Assembly: GCA_023614405.1 (NCBI GenBank)
Contig: CM042689.1
Location: 310,411,132-310,475,131, forward strand
Source: Avena insularis
Taxonomy: Eukaryota > Streptophyta > Magnoliopsida > Poales > Poaceae
DNA length: 64,000 nt
Reading direction: 5' to 3'
In this document: positions 49,322-60,945 of the stretch, one piece after another
Numbering within the stretch: position 1 is the stretch's first letter
Layout of the letters: each line of letters begins with the position of its first letter
The notes under the pieces: generated by a model
What the model was told of the DNA's origin: nothing
Database searches by the model: none
What the model saw: the letters and a program-made list of their open reading frames with translations, nothing else
Position numbers and translations under genes: made by a program

Positions 49322-49360
49322 ATATGCAATCTTTGAAATCATGATTTTAGGGATGTTACA
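49322..49360 (-). repeat. 5' tip of the 5' LTR of element C
   Basis: Minus strand TGTAACATCCCTAAAATCAT followed by TTTCAAAGATTGCATAT. It matches the start of K's LTR at 62306-62345 and, joined to 23860 and below, restores an uninterrupted LTR. Confidence 0.9.
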
Positions 49361-49740
49361 TCCTTCTTGGAGGTAGTAAGTTGCTTCTCGTTGGCGTCAG
49401 CACGAGCATTGTCCAGGTCTTTCAAAGATGTGGGCGCTCCAAAAATTCCGCAAGCTGACTCAGGTCACTTTCAAAGATGAGGTTTCCTCTGTTGCCCAAC
49501 TAATAAAAATTGATGTAGGTGTAGTCCATCTATAAGCAATTGAGAGGAGTAAGTTAGAGAAGTGATCAAGTGTGCCAAATTTTATGTAAGATTGCAAAAA
49601 AATTGATGAACATATGACTCTGTTTTGGAAAGAATTTTCAGGGATAATAGTGAGAATAGGTTTTTTTAAATACCCACTTTCTTTTTTTAGGAGCTAAGTT
49701 TTTCAGACGCCCATGCTAACTAGGGTCTCCTATGGTCAGG
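49361..49740 (-). pseudogene. Element H leader and 5' part of its leader ORF
   Basis: TCCTT (49361-49365) is the right target copy of C. On the minus strand a charged frame (LDNARADANEKQLTTSKKD) leads into 13784. It can be followed back to about 49480. From there to the primer site the sequence is AT-rich leader without a clear start codon. Confidence 0.55.
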
Positions 49741-49742
49741 AT

Positions 49743-49755
49743 GGCTTTGATACCA
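49743..49755 (-). other. Primer binding site of element H (tRNA-iMet type)
   Basis: Minus strand TGGTATCAAAGCC, three bases after the LTR end. One base differs from the site of the A/B/C family within the first 12. Confidence 0.8.
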
Positions 49756-49758
49756 ACT

Positions 49759-50714
49759 TGTCAACACCCGGATTTTTAATCCCAGATGCCTGTTATGCCG
49801 TACATCGCAATCCTAGGATTACCATTTTTGCGAGACATAACAGATTGGTAGCACAGTACATCATCCGTTACAAACCATAATAGTCTTACAAATAGTTGAT
49901 CTCATGATCAGGTCTGATTAAAATCAAAGCAGCGAAAATAATAATAGTAGTAGCATGGTCGAGGCTCCATCTTCAGGGTCACAGGCAATGCTGACGATGG
50001 GAGATGATCCTAGTTATCATAAGCGTCCTGCTGTCCATCCTCCTCGTAGTATCCTTCGTAGTCTGGCCATGAGAATAGGCAGGGACAAAGCCATGAGTAC
50101 TTTGAAGTACTCGCAAACTATTGCTAAAGCAGTAAGACCAGTATAATAGGAATCGTAAGCTCTAGGTTTGTTTGCCACAAGCCAATTTTATTTCACAAGT
50201 ACTTAGTGGTAAAGTCCTAACTTTAGTTGTCTAGATTACTTAAGTGGGAACCTAGCTTCATCTCCACAACTTGTGGGGTTAAGTCAAAGTCATCATTCAA
50301 GTCACGATTCCTTTTGGAAAACATCTGATAACGGAACATTATGGCCATCCAACTGTCCATAACCGCGGACGCGGCTATTCGAATAGTTTGACACTCTATA
50401 GAGGTAGTACACTTTCACCACAACATTCGATACATCCATCAGGAATAATCCTGAATCATCATACTTGGTATGCGGATAATCAATCCTAACCTTTCAATTA
50501 CACACCCTAGTATAGGCACCTCCCCTATGAGTTTGGCCTCCCAACCATGACCATCTGTCATCTTGGGAACTGCATAGGTGGACAGTCACATTCACAAGGT
50601 AGCCTCAGCTCACCTTGTTCCGCGAGGGAATCCATACTAAGACACATAAACTTCAAGTCAGGCCCTACCCAAACTCGGGTATTGTGGTTGTACGGTAAAA
50701 TTGGAATGCTATCG
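49759..50714 (-). repeat. 5' LTR of element H, 3' part
   Basis: Minus-strand LTR ending ...CGGGTGTTGACA at 49759. 956 bp are present before element J cuts in at 50715. The rest of this LTR is not seen in the window. A second copy with the same cut lies at 58403-59357. Confidence 0.75.
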
Positions 50715-51300
50715 TGATACGTCCAATTTGCATCACCATTCTATATAATAATTTTCCTCTATTCATTGATATATTTCTTATTAAGAGGTGTTACTTATGT
50801 CTTTTCATCTATTTTTGCATGTTGGATGATTCTTGGAGGATGAACTGCCAGAGTCAGGATTCTGATGGAAAAAGAGGTGTTTTGATGCAATTTCGCGAAG
50901 ATCATAAAAATACCAGAAAAACTACAGAAAATCCTATTTCCCCAGGATATGAAGAATGCCAGAAGGAGAGGCGGAGTTGGGCCACAGGGGGGCCACACCC
51001 CATAGGCGCGGGCCACCCTAGGTCGTGCCTACAGGGGGTTTGGCCCACCTAGCCCACCTCTGGATCCACCCTCTCGCCTATATCTTCTCCTCGAAACCCT
51101 AATACATGGGGGTGCGACCATAGAAAGATTTTGTCGCCTCTGTGGGGCGGAAAACACCGAGAGAGAAGGAGCTCTCCCGCAGACAGATTTCTGTCGGGGA
51201 AATTCCTTCCCGGAGAGGGGCGGTCATCGCCATCAACACCGTCATCAAGCTACAATTCATCGGGATCATCATCATCATACACACCATCATCTCCACCAGC

Positions 51301-54300
51301 CACGGGCGGACTCAACGCCCCTGCAGCCCGGGCGCGTGCCCGGGATTGGCTCCTCCTTGCCTCAAGAAATCATCCTGAAGTAGCGTCAAAATCACGATCG
51401 AGTCTGGGAAAAACTCTGGTTCCTGTGCATGTTGCCTGCTTGGTGGGCCTTGAATTGGGCCTTCGTGGCAGCGAACAGAGCGAGTCAAAACGATATCGAG
51501 CGGCGAGCGCATGTCTGACCGAGCGAAGGAAAAACTCCTCGTTCCCTTCGACTGGTTCGGTCATTCCCCATCCCCGAACTATGCCGACCACAGCTGCCTC
51601 TTCCCCAACCGCCCCCATTCCTCGCTATCCGCCCATCCCCCTTGCGTCCTTGCCCCTTGCGCCTGAGCCCGACCATGGAGGACGGATATCCGGGCGGTGG
51701 AGGAGCTTTAGTGGATCCAAGCAGCGATGGGCATCCCAAGAAGCAGGAGCGGCCAAGCCCAAGTGCATCCAGCAGCCGCAAGCGCCGGCGAGGCGGCCTG
51801 CCGGTGCCGACGGCGATGACCCGGACTCCGGCAGGCTTGACTTCAGCAACTAGAAGACAGATAGGTGAGGATTTTCCATGATTTTCTACTTAATTTAGGA
51901 GGTGCCATGTTTTGAAATCAATTGTATTTGTTCCTAAATAGCTAAGCTGCCATGAATTTGTCTAATTTGATTTAAATTGTATTTGTCCAATAAACTAAAT
52001 AAATTATACAAATTTCAGGAATTGGGAGTTTTTTGGTTGATAGAAGAACCTTGCCACAATCACCGCCGCAACCAAATGTGGCAAAATGAGGAGCATGAAG
52101 TGGAGGAAGTGTTTAATCTGGATGAAATAGTGTGTGATCTGGGTTTAGTGATTGGAAGCAAATCAAAGAATATCATCCGGATTTACAAGACCAAGTGAAA
52201 AGAGCATACCTTTTAAAAGGTCCAACTCAACCAATTATGTACTTTCCTAAGACAATGGGAAGTAAGCCTAGGGGTTTTTCATGATAAGGCTTATTGTTTC
52301 TATTGTTTTCTCTTTAAGCCACTTGGAAGTGCACACCATTTTGGTAATGAAGTCTTCACCAAAACCGGGTTTAGTGATTGGAAGCACGGTTACAAAGCTT
52401 TACCCGAGCATATTGGTGGTCTAAATAGTGACCATAATAATGCAAGGTTGCATTGTGATGATTTTCGCAATCAAAGGCAAAGTGTGTCTAGTAACTTGGC
52501 TCGTGCAACCAAGGAATCTGAAGAACTATGTAAGATCCGTTTGACTTCTTCCTTGCATTGTGAAAGATTTATCATTGGTCAAGGATTGGCATTGCGTGGC
52601 CATAATGAATCTCTTAGTTCATTAAACAAGGGCAATATCCATGAGATAGTTGATTGGTATAAAGAAAAGGATGAAAAGGTGAAGAATGCTTATGAGCATG
52701 GTGGAAATTCCAAGATGATCTCTCACAAAATCCAAAAGGATCTTTCTAAGTGTTGTGCACAAGAAGTCACCAAGGTAATTATGGGAGAAATTGGTGACAA
52801 GAGCTTCTCTGTTCTTATTGATGAATCACGTGATATATCCGTGAAAGAGCAAATGGCGGTTATGTTGAGGTATGTGAATCTATCTATTGTTTCATACTAA
52901 TAAATATATCTATCTATTGTTCCATACTTTTATTGAACCTTCTTATAATTGTTTTGTTGTAGGTATGTGAATAATGAAGGCAAGGCTGTGGAGAGATTTC
53001 TTTCTCTATATCATGTTCGTGAGACTACATCAAAGGCACTAAAGGAGGCTCTTCTTTGCATTCTAGATCGTTACAAGCTATCTATCCATAGGCTACGAGG
53101 GAAAGGATATGATGGAGCTTCCAATATGAGAGGTGAATTTAATGGCTTGCAAAAAAAGATATTATATGAAAATCCTTATGCCTTCTATGTTCATTGCTTT
53201 TCCCATCGTTTGCAATTGGTAGTTATCTCTGTTGCTAGTTCTTGTTCATCCATTCATGATTTCTTTGAGTACATCTCCAGGATTGTGAACACATCAAGTT
53301 CATCTTGCAAAAGAAGAGATGTGCTTAGGGAACAACATCATCAACATATTGTGGATATGCTTGAGAGGGGTGAGTTCTCTAGTGGAAGAGGCTTGAGTCA
53401 CGAAACTTGTCTAACTAGGCTCGGGGATACTAGATGGGGTTCACATTATACAACTTTGCTTCGTGTGCACCAAATGTGGTTTGGAACATTGTTTATTCTC
53501 CGTGAATTCAATAATGAGAGTCGTGGCTTGACCCAAGCGGCGGGTTGATAGAGAAAATGGAGAACTACAAATTTGTTTTCATTTTAAAGATTATGATAAA
53601 GTTGCTTGCCATTGTGGATGAGCTCTCACATGTTCTGCAAAAGAAAGATCTAAATATTGTGCATGCAATGGAATTAGTTAGTGATGTTAAAGATCGATTG
53701 GCCTCTATGAGAGAAAGTGGTTGGGATGACTTGTTTGATGAGGTTCAACACTTTTGCATGGAGAAGGGTATTCCAATTCCGCATATGCATGAACAAATAC
53801 CAGTTCGGGGTCGTTCAAGGCTTGATGGAGTGACTTACACTAACCTTCATTTCTACAAAGTTGATATCTTCTATGTTGCCGTTGACAAGATATGTATTGA
53901 GATGGATCATCGCTTTTGTGAAGCTTTAATGGAGGTATTAGAGAGTTTCTCATGCCTTAGTCCGAAAAACTCTTTCTCATTGTTTAAGGTGGACAAGCTT
54001 GCTCGCTTATCTTCAATTTATCATGCAGATTTCTCTAATGGTGACCGTGCAACCATAAGAGGCCAACTTGAGAATTACATTCACCATGTGAAAATCCATG
54101 ATTCTTTTTATACTTGCACAAACCTTGAAAGTTTGGCTACAAATATGGTTGAAATGGAAAAGCATTTGGTCTTCCCATTGGTGTACAAGCTTATTGAGTT
54201 GGCCTTAATATTACTGGTGTCAACCGCATCGGTTGAGAGGGCTTTTTCGGCAATGAAGATCATTAAATCCAAATTACGCAACAAGCTTAAGAATGAATGG

Positions 54301-54880
54301 TTCAATGACTTGATGATATGTTACACCGAGCGGGAGATATTTATACAACTTGATAGTGGTGTTATTGCTCAACGGTTTCAAGCCATGAAGAAGAGGAGGA
54401 AACATTAACCTCGTAGGCCTAGGGCTAATTAGCACATCCTTGGTAATATTTTGGTATATTTCTTTGTCTCATGAATCAAGATGAATATATTTTGAAGTCA
54501 TGTTCATATGATTTACTAACCCATCTTTATTATTTTGTCATGTAGATCTTGTTATGTATGCTTTTGGACTCTTCTCATCGATCATTGGAGTTTTATTAGT
54601 CTTTTGGGAGTTCTTGCTAAGTTCTATCATATCTAATATTAGCGCATATGTGTATTTGAATGTGTTGTAAACTTGAGGACATCCAACTGTGTTGTGAACA
54701 TTGGAATATGTTGTGAAAATCTAATGTAATGTATTTGTGTTACCGCACTAAAACTATTGTGAAAACCATATTTGCTCCATATGGTGTTTATTTTGTCCAA
54801 TTTTTTTTTGAGATGGACGAGAATTTTTAGTTTCGTTTGTGGCGCGCCCAGGCTTTGACAAATTTCTGGGTTCGCCTCTA
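51301..54880 (+). mobile_element. hAT-superfamily DNA transposon with TTF-type zinc finger transposase
   Basis: 8-bp duplication CCACCAGC at 51293-51300 and 54881-54888 flanks the element exactly, and J copy 2 shows the empty site. Imperfect terminal inverted repeats: CACGGGCGGACTCA at the left and TAGAGGCGAACCCA read inward from the right, followed on both sides by GC-rich sequence (GCCCGGGCGCGTG / GCCTGGGCGCGCC). The 3580-bp body encodes a degraded transposase. 54409-54880 is 3' untranslated sequence; 51301-51674 is GC-rich 5' sequence. Confidence 0.92.
51675..54408 (+). pseudogene. hAT transposase (TTF zinc finger, DUF4371-like, dimerisation domain), broken
   Basis: Probable exon 1 starts at ATG 51675, has a basic nuclear-localisation-like RKRRRGG and a donor at 51865; the acceptor at 52018 keeps the phase. 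Exon 2 carries YHPDLQDQVKRAYLLKGPTQ (about 52155-52215) and a TTF-type finger part (KAYCFYCFLFK, GFSDWKHG; 52290-52390), but the frame is damaged at 52085 and 52280. From 52448 it is open: LIDESRDIS (first acidic residue, about 52815), a 93-bp intron 52870-52962 (GTATG...GTAG), GYDGASNMRGEFNGLQ (second Asp, about 53110), HCFSHRLQL, TRWGSHYTTLLR; a one-base loss near 53540 shifts the frame; the C-terminal hAT domain has STASVERAFSAMKIIKSKLR (third acidic residue, about 54230). Family and residues from knowledge of hAT transposases; introns inferred from phase. Confidence 0.85.
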
Positions 54881-55783
54881 CCACCAGCACCATCATCACC
54901 ACTCCATCCCGCTGTAACAATCGTGTTGAATACTTTCTTAGTTCTTAGGGGAAACTTTCCCGGTGTTGATTACTATTGTAGTTGATGCTTGTGAGTGGAA
55001 CCATTGAATTATTGTTTATGTTCAGATTGTTATCCATCACTATATCATCTTTGATCTTGATCCATATGATGTCTCGTGAGTATTTCGTTTAGTTCTTGAG
55101 GACATGGGAGAAGTCATGTTGTTAGTAGTGGAATTGTGTTGCGGTATTATTCAATGGTTTAGTATTTAAGTTGTGGTGCTATTCTTCTTGTGGTGTCATG
55201 TGAACATCGACTACATGATACTTCACCATTTATGGGCCTAGGGGAATGCATTGTGTATTTGGCTACTAATTGTGGGGTTGCCGGAGTGATAGAAACCTGA
55301 ACCCCTGTTAGGAAACCATTGCACAAGGGAGTGAAGGATCTTAGAGTTTAAGGTTGTGGTTGGGTTTATACCTTAATTGCTTTCTTGTAGTTGCGGATGC
55401 TTGCAAGGGGTTTAATCACAGGTATGTATTAGTCCAAGTAAGGTCGGTACATTAGCACAGGTTCACCCACACAACACTTACAAAACCAAAGAAGACTACT
55501 CAGCTATATGAAGCAAAAGCACTTGACAGAATTGGGCCACTACTTGTCCTTTGCTAATAAAGGATTGGGCCACTGCTGCAATTGTTTGTTATTTTATTTA
55601 CTTGCACTTTATTTCCTTGCTTTATCAGAAAACCCCTAAAAATCTGTCTGATAAGTATTTACAGAGATTTCCTGTTCCATACCACTAGTCAACACCTTCT
55701 GCTCCTCGTTGGGATCAACATTCCTATTTATCGAAAGTACTACGATACACCCCCTATACTTGTGGTTCATCAAGACTATTTTC

Positions 55784-55801
55784 TGGCGTCGTTGCCAGGG
55801 A
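55784..55801 (+). other. Primer binding site of element J copy 1 (tRNA-Asp, two changes)
   Basis: TGGCGTCGTTGCCAGGGA; copy 2 has the exact TGGCGCCGTTGCCGGGGA. Confidence 0.85.
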
Positions 55802-55889
55802 GTGAAGTGCTATTGAAGAGTGGAAATGGTAAAGGAAACTTCTACTGTGAGTATTTATTTTTATTTCTGTTTGTTACTTTGTTTCCAAT

Positions 55890-56256
55890 ATGGATAACCC
55901 ACTTGGTTTTCTGTTTGGGAAAACTACTACCACTATTAGGGTAGAAGATGAACCACCACCTGTTGAGATAGATCCTTTTAAGATACCTACAAGTATTGTT
56001 AATCGTGTCATGGATAATTATTATTTAGGGGATGGAACTGTCCACCCTGGTGATCACTTGTTTTTTATCCATGATTTATGCGGGTTGTTTAAGTGTGCAG
56101 GTATCACAACTGAACAGGTGAATAAAAAGTTACTCCCTATATAATTGAAAGGAAGAGCTGAAGAATGGTATAAGTTGCTGAAGAATGGACAATCCATCGA
56201 ATGGGAGGAAATAGTACCTCTATTTTATTCTAAATTCTATCCTCCCAGTGAGATTC
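55890..56256 (+). pseudogene. Athila-like gag N-terminus, element J copy 1
   Basis: Starts MDNPLGFLFGKTTTTIRVED at 55890. In-frame stop at 56142-56144, then a recognisable LKGRAEEWYKLLKNGQSIEW stretch up to PPSEI, where a minus-strand LTR fragment begins at 56257. Gag would form the particle capsid. No other coding part of this copy is in the window. Confidence 0.8.
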
Positions 56257-58054
56257 TATAAGACCCCACCTTTATAAAGGTAAAGGTCCCTATGATTTCA
56301 ATGCTAGTCCCTGGATCAAATGCTAGCAACCACAGTTTAATATGAAGTACACAAAAACAAAGGTCATTATTACATCGTCATTCCAGAGATAACATAGTCT
56401 TTTAAAAGTCCATAGACATAGGCTAGTACATGAGTTTAACTTAACAATATAAAAAGCCTTCATCTTCATGTGCCACAGGCAAGCATGTTGAGTGTAGACT
56501 CATAACCCTAATACTGATCAGAGTAACCTGCAACATCACAAGTTACAGCCACAGTGGGTCAATACATTGGAATAGTATTAACAAGTGATACCTTAGTAGA
56601 ATAATAGTTTCTAGCTTCTACATGAATTTGGTTAAGTGTAGCTTAGGCTTGCTTTTCTCAAAATATTTTTTACCTATCAATTGAAAACACTAAGTTTTTG
56701 TTTAGCAAAAACTCCCAAGGAACCACCAATAGACATTGGTGAACCTTTACCCTTGTTCAACCACAAGTTTTTAACTTAGAAATTGGGATGAGGAGATTCT
56801 TGATAGCTTCCATGTCTTGATGCTCAAATTGTCCATTGCCGGGGACACGTCTAAGTACTTAGATTCTTCCTTCTGCAGAGGTGGTGCACTTTCCCCCACA
56901 AGACTCGACATGCATCGAGACAGGACCTTTCAGAAGCCTTCCCTTAGACCAAAATGGACGCATTCCCAAACCTATCACCCTACCACCAACTGTCCATTTG
57001 GCTAAGTTATTGCAACCTATATGATCCAGGCAGAGCCTATAATGCCATGTGGCTGCACTAGAAGCTTCTTAACATATGGCATCTCAAATCCCTTTGTTCT
57101 TGGGTGGCATTCCACAAGTGAGATACATAGGGTAGGCCATTGAAAAATGGGCCCTGGTAACCACTCAACAAAAATCCAACCATGCAATTACCATTCCACC
57201 TAGGTGTTTCATTCACTTAGTTGTTTTATTAAGCAAAAACATAAGTCAAAGACTTAGCAACATTTTTCCATAGCATGTGTATAATCCACCCTTGTTTGCT
57301 ACTAGCTAGGCTAAGCATGGTAATATAGCAAGTATATTAACTTAGAGAAAATTCTATCAAGTCTACAACTACTAGGATTTCCCAAGCATAGCATATAGAT
57401 ACTTAGCAAAAACATCATGCAATCCCTATACAAAATATCACTAATGCATAGTAAAAATATTGGGACAAAAATATGAAGCACCACTTGCCTTGGTAGTTGG
57501 GGGAGTAGCAACAATACTCACAATCACAATCACCACTAGCACCAAAATCTACACATAAAATGATAACACCAAATTTACATTCCAATCAATTCAAGCAAAA
57601 ATATATGAATGCATGCAAATGCCATGTGATGATTTTCTAAACTAAACAAGACAAGTAAAACAGTACTGAACAACAAACTAAACATTTATACATCAATTAA
57701 ACTTAATTTGTCCTTTTAAATATTTTCCAAATAATTTTTATACACAAAATAGGCCTACAAATGTCTCGGCATAAGATTCTATTTTAACAGAAACAGATCA
57801 CAAATCCAAGCCTATAGATGTGTAGGATTTATTTTTTGATTCCAATGATATATTATTTGTATTTTTTGGATAAACAGAACAAAAGTTATTGAATTTACAA
57901 GTTTGAATAACTAATATATTCAAAAACAGATTTTACATTAAAAACCCAGACACGTGGGCATATTTGATTGGCCCGTACCGGTTCGGTTGGATCGATCATC
58001 CAGAGCTGTTGGATTTAAGTGACAGTGTACGGCCAGATCTGCTGATACCGCTTC
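56257..58054 (-). repeat. Chromovirus LTR fragment (K/C type), 5' part missing
   Basis: On the minus strand the LTR end is at 56257 (TATAAGACCCCACC, where TGTAAGATCCCTCC is expected). It parallels 20702-22500 of C and the end near 58040 matches K's LTR around 63700. It entered J gag; J copy 2 shows the sequence before insertion (GAGATTCATAAGG). Truncated at about 58054. It contains no gene. Confidence 0.8.
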
Positions 58055-58402
58055 GAATTATAGATACGTTTACGACGTATCAAGCATCCCCAAGCTTAAC
58101 TCTTGCTCGTCCTCGAGTAGGTAAGTGATTAAAAGTAATTTTTGAGGTGACATGCACCATCACAATCTTGATCAAGGTATTGTAAAGTATTGATAGCTAG
58201 GATCAAAGTACTCTAAACATAAGCATGAAAGATATATTTCTAACAATAAGACACAGCAACTAAGTTGCAACATGAAAGGCAACACAAAAAAAAGATCATG
58301 AATAATGCTTTGAAAGACATTTGTTTGTTTCACATATAGAAAACATAGCAAGAGTGGTATTCACCTTGTCCTTCATGGAATAGCAAAACATAAATGCATA
58401 GG
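58055..58402 (-). mobile_element. Fragment of an E-type element (LTR tip and 3' internal end)
   Basis: 58055-58082 is the first ~28 bases of an E-type LTR (minus, TGATACGTCGTAAACGTATC) and 58083-58402 matches 6719-7030 of E. It is cut at 58402 by the H-type LTR; left flank ATAGG. Non-coding. Confidence 0.75.
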
Positions 58403-59357
58403 TGTCAACACCTAAATTTTTAATCCCAGATGCCTGTTATGCCGTACATCGCAATCCCAGGATTACCATTTTTGCGAGACATAACAGATTGGTAGCACAA
58501 TACATCATCCGTTACAAACATAATAGTCTTACAAATAGTTGATCTCATGATCAGGTCTGATTACAATCAAAGCAGCGGAAATAATAATAGTAGTAGCATG
58601 GTCGAGGATCCATCTTCAAGGTCACAGACAATGATGATGATGGGAGATGATCCTAGTTATCATAAGCGTCCTGCTGTCCATCCTCTTCATAGTCTCCTTC
58701 ATAGTCTGGCCATGGGAATAGCCAGGGACAAAGCCATGAGTACTTTGAAGTACTCGCAAATTATTGCTAAAGCAGTAAGACCAGTCTAATAGGAATCCTA
58801 AGCTCTAGGTTTGTTTGCCACAAGCCAATTTTATTTCACAAGTACTTAGTGGTAAAGTCCTAACTTTAGTTGTCTAGATTACTTAAGTGGGAACCTATCT
58901 TCATCTCCACAACTTGTGGGGTTAAGTCAAAGTCATCATTCAAGTCACGAGTCCTTTTGGAAAACAACTAACAACGGAACAGTATGGCCATCCAACTGTC
59001 CATAACCGCGGACGCGGCTATTCGAATAGTCTGACACTCTACAGAGGTAGTACACTTTCACCACAACATTCGATACATCCATCAGGAATAATCCTGAATC
59101 ATCATACTTGGTATGCGGATAATCAATCCTAACCTTTCAATTACACACCCTAGTATATGGACCTCCCCTATGAGTTTGGCCTCACAACCATGATCATCTG
59201 TCATCTTGGGAACTGCATAGGTGGACAGTCACATTCCCAAGGTAGCCTCAGCTCACCTTGTTCCGCGAGGGAATCCATACTAAGACACATAAACTTCCAG
59301 TCAGGCCCTACCCAAACTCGGGTATTGTGGTTGTACGGTAAAATTGGAATGGTATCG
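58403..59357 (-). repeat. H-type LTR, copy 2, cut by J at the same base as copy 1
   Basis: 955 bp, closely similar to 49759-50714. It begins precisely with the LTR terminus (TGTCAACACC) and stops before TGATACGTCC after TATCG, exactly as copy 1 does. Confidence 0.8.
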
Positions 59358-60828
59358 TGATACGTCCAATTTGCATCACCATTCTATATCATAATTTGCC
59401 TCTATTCATTGATATATTTCTTATTAATAGGTGTTACTTATGTCTTTTCATTTGTTTTTGCATGTTGGATGATTCTTGGAGGATGAACTGCCAGAGTCAG
59501 GATTCTGATGGAAAAAGAGGTGTTTTGATGCAATTTCGTGAATATCAAAAAAATACCAGAAAAATTACGTAAAATCCTATTTTCCCAGGAGACGAAGAAT
59601 GCCAGAAGGGGAGGCGGAGTTGGGCCACAGGGGGGCACACCCCTAGGCGCGGGCCACTCTAGGATGCGCCTACAGGGGTGTGGCCCACCTCCGTCTCGCC
59701 TATATCTTCTCCTCGAAACCCTAATACATGGGGGAGCGACCACAGAAATATTCCGCCACCTCTGCGGGGCGGAAAACACCGAGAGAGAAAGAGCTCTCCG
59801 GCAAACAGATTTCTGCCGGGGAAATTCCTTCTCAGAGAGGGGAGATCATCGCCATCAACACCGTCATCAAGGTAGACTTCATCGGGATCATCATCATCTC
59901 CACCATAACCATCATCAGCACTCCATCCCGTTGTAACAATCGTGTTGAATACTTGCTTAGTTCTTAGGGGAAAGTTTCCCGGTGTTGATTACTATTGTAG
60001 TTGATGCTTGTGAGTGGAACCATTGAATTGTTGTTTATGTTCAGATTGTTATCCATCACTATATCATCTTTGATCTTGATCCATATGATGTCTCGTGAGT
60101 AGTTCGTTTAGTTCTTGAGGACATGGGAGAAGTCATGTTGTTAGTAGTGCAATTGTGTTGAGGTATTATTCAATGGTTTAGTATTTAAGTTGTGGTGCTA
60201 TTCTTCTAGTGGTGTCATGTGAACGTCAACTACATGATACTTCACCATTTATGGGCCTAGGGGAATGCATTGTGCATTTGGCTACTAATTGTGGGGTTGC
60301 CGGAGTGACAGAAACCTGAAACCCCGTGAGGAAACCATTGCACAAGGGAATGAAGGATCTCAGAGTTTAAGGTTGTGGTTGGGTTTATACCTTAATTGCT
60401 TTCTTGTAGTTGCAGATGCTTGCAAGGGTTTTAATAACAAGTATGTATTAGTCCAAGTAAGGTCGGTACATTAGCACATGTTCACCCACACAACACTTAC
60501 AAAACCAAAGAAGACTACTCAGCTATATGAAGCGAAAGCTCTTGGCAGAATTCCCATGTGTCCTCGAGAACGTTTGGTCCTCATTAGTATTTTCACCGGC
60601 TTGTCCTTTGCTAAGAAAGGATTGCGCCACTACTGCAATTGTTTGCTGTTTTATTTACTTGCACTTTATTTCCTTGCTTTATCATAAAACCCCTAAAAAG
60701 CCGTTTGCTAAGTATTTACAGAGATTTCCTGCTCCATACCACTAGTCAACACCTTCTGCTCCTTATTGGGATCGACACTCCTATTTATCGGAAGTACTAC
60801 GATACACCCCTATACTTGTGGGTCATTA
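59358..60828 (+). repeat. 5' LTR of Athila-like element J, copy 2, uninterrupted
   Basis: 1471 bp, TGATACGTCC...GGGTCATTA (end CA changed to TA). Promoter-like CGCCTATATCTTC near 59697. It shows the empty hAT site CATCTCCACCATAACC near 59898. Confidence 0.85.
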
Positions 60829-60839
60829 AGACTATTTTC

Positions 60840-60857
60840 TGGCGCCGTTGCCGGGGA
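60840..60857 (+). other. Primer binding site of element J copy 2 (tRNA-Asp)
   Basis: TGGCGCCGTTGCCGGGGA, eleven bases after the LTR end. Confidence 0.92.
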
Positions 60858-60945
60858 GTGAAGCTCTATTGAAGAGTGGAACTGGTAAAGGAAACTTCTA
60901 CTATGAGTATTGCCTTTTATTTCTGTTTGTTACTTTGTTTCCAAT

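Larger units (their letters stand above)
13790..49360 (-). mobile_element. Element C: Tekay-like chromovirus, internally deleted, host of B and A
   Basis: Outer ends are TGTAAGATCC (13790) and GATGTTACA (49360), flanked by TCCTT. Minus-strand order: 5' LTR (49360-49322 plus 23865-20702), primer site, ORFa, ORFb, gag-pol to RNase H, then a truncated 3' LTR (15780-13790). Integrase, chromodomain, polypurine tract and the first ~1.2 kb of the 3' LTR are gone. In the first ~215 bases at the 3' end of the two LTRs I counted two differences, so the insertion is not very old. B (with A) lies 39 bases inside the 5' LTR start. Confidence 0.92.
50715..55772 (+). repeat. 5' LTR of Athila-like element J, copy 1, split by a hAT transposon
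   Basis: LTR segments 50715-51300 and 54889-55772 add up to 1470 bp, against 1471 for the uninterrupted copy 2 (59358-60828). Starts TGATACGTCCAATTTGCATC, has a CGCCTATATCTTC promoter-like sequence near 51074, ends GTGGTTCATCA. Left flank TATCG (50710-50714). Confidence 0.85.

Noticed and set aside
51131..51853. A 240-codon open stretch reading through the J LTR into the hAT transposon
   Set aside because: It crosses the transposon boundary and target duplication at 51300/51301, so it cannot be an evolved gene; GC-rich chance frame.
54639..54920. Minus-strand 93-codon ORF at the right end of the hAT element
   Set aside because: It spans the transposon end and target duplication into J's LTR; no motif.
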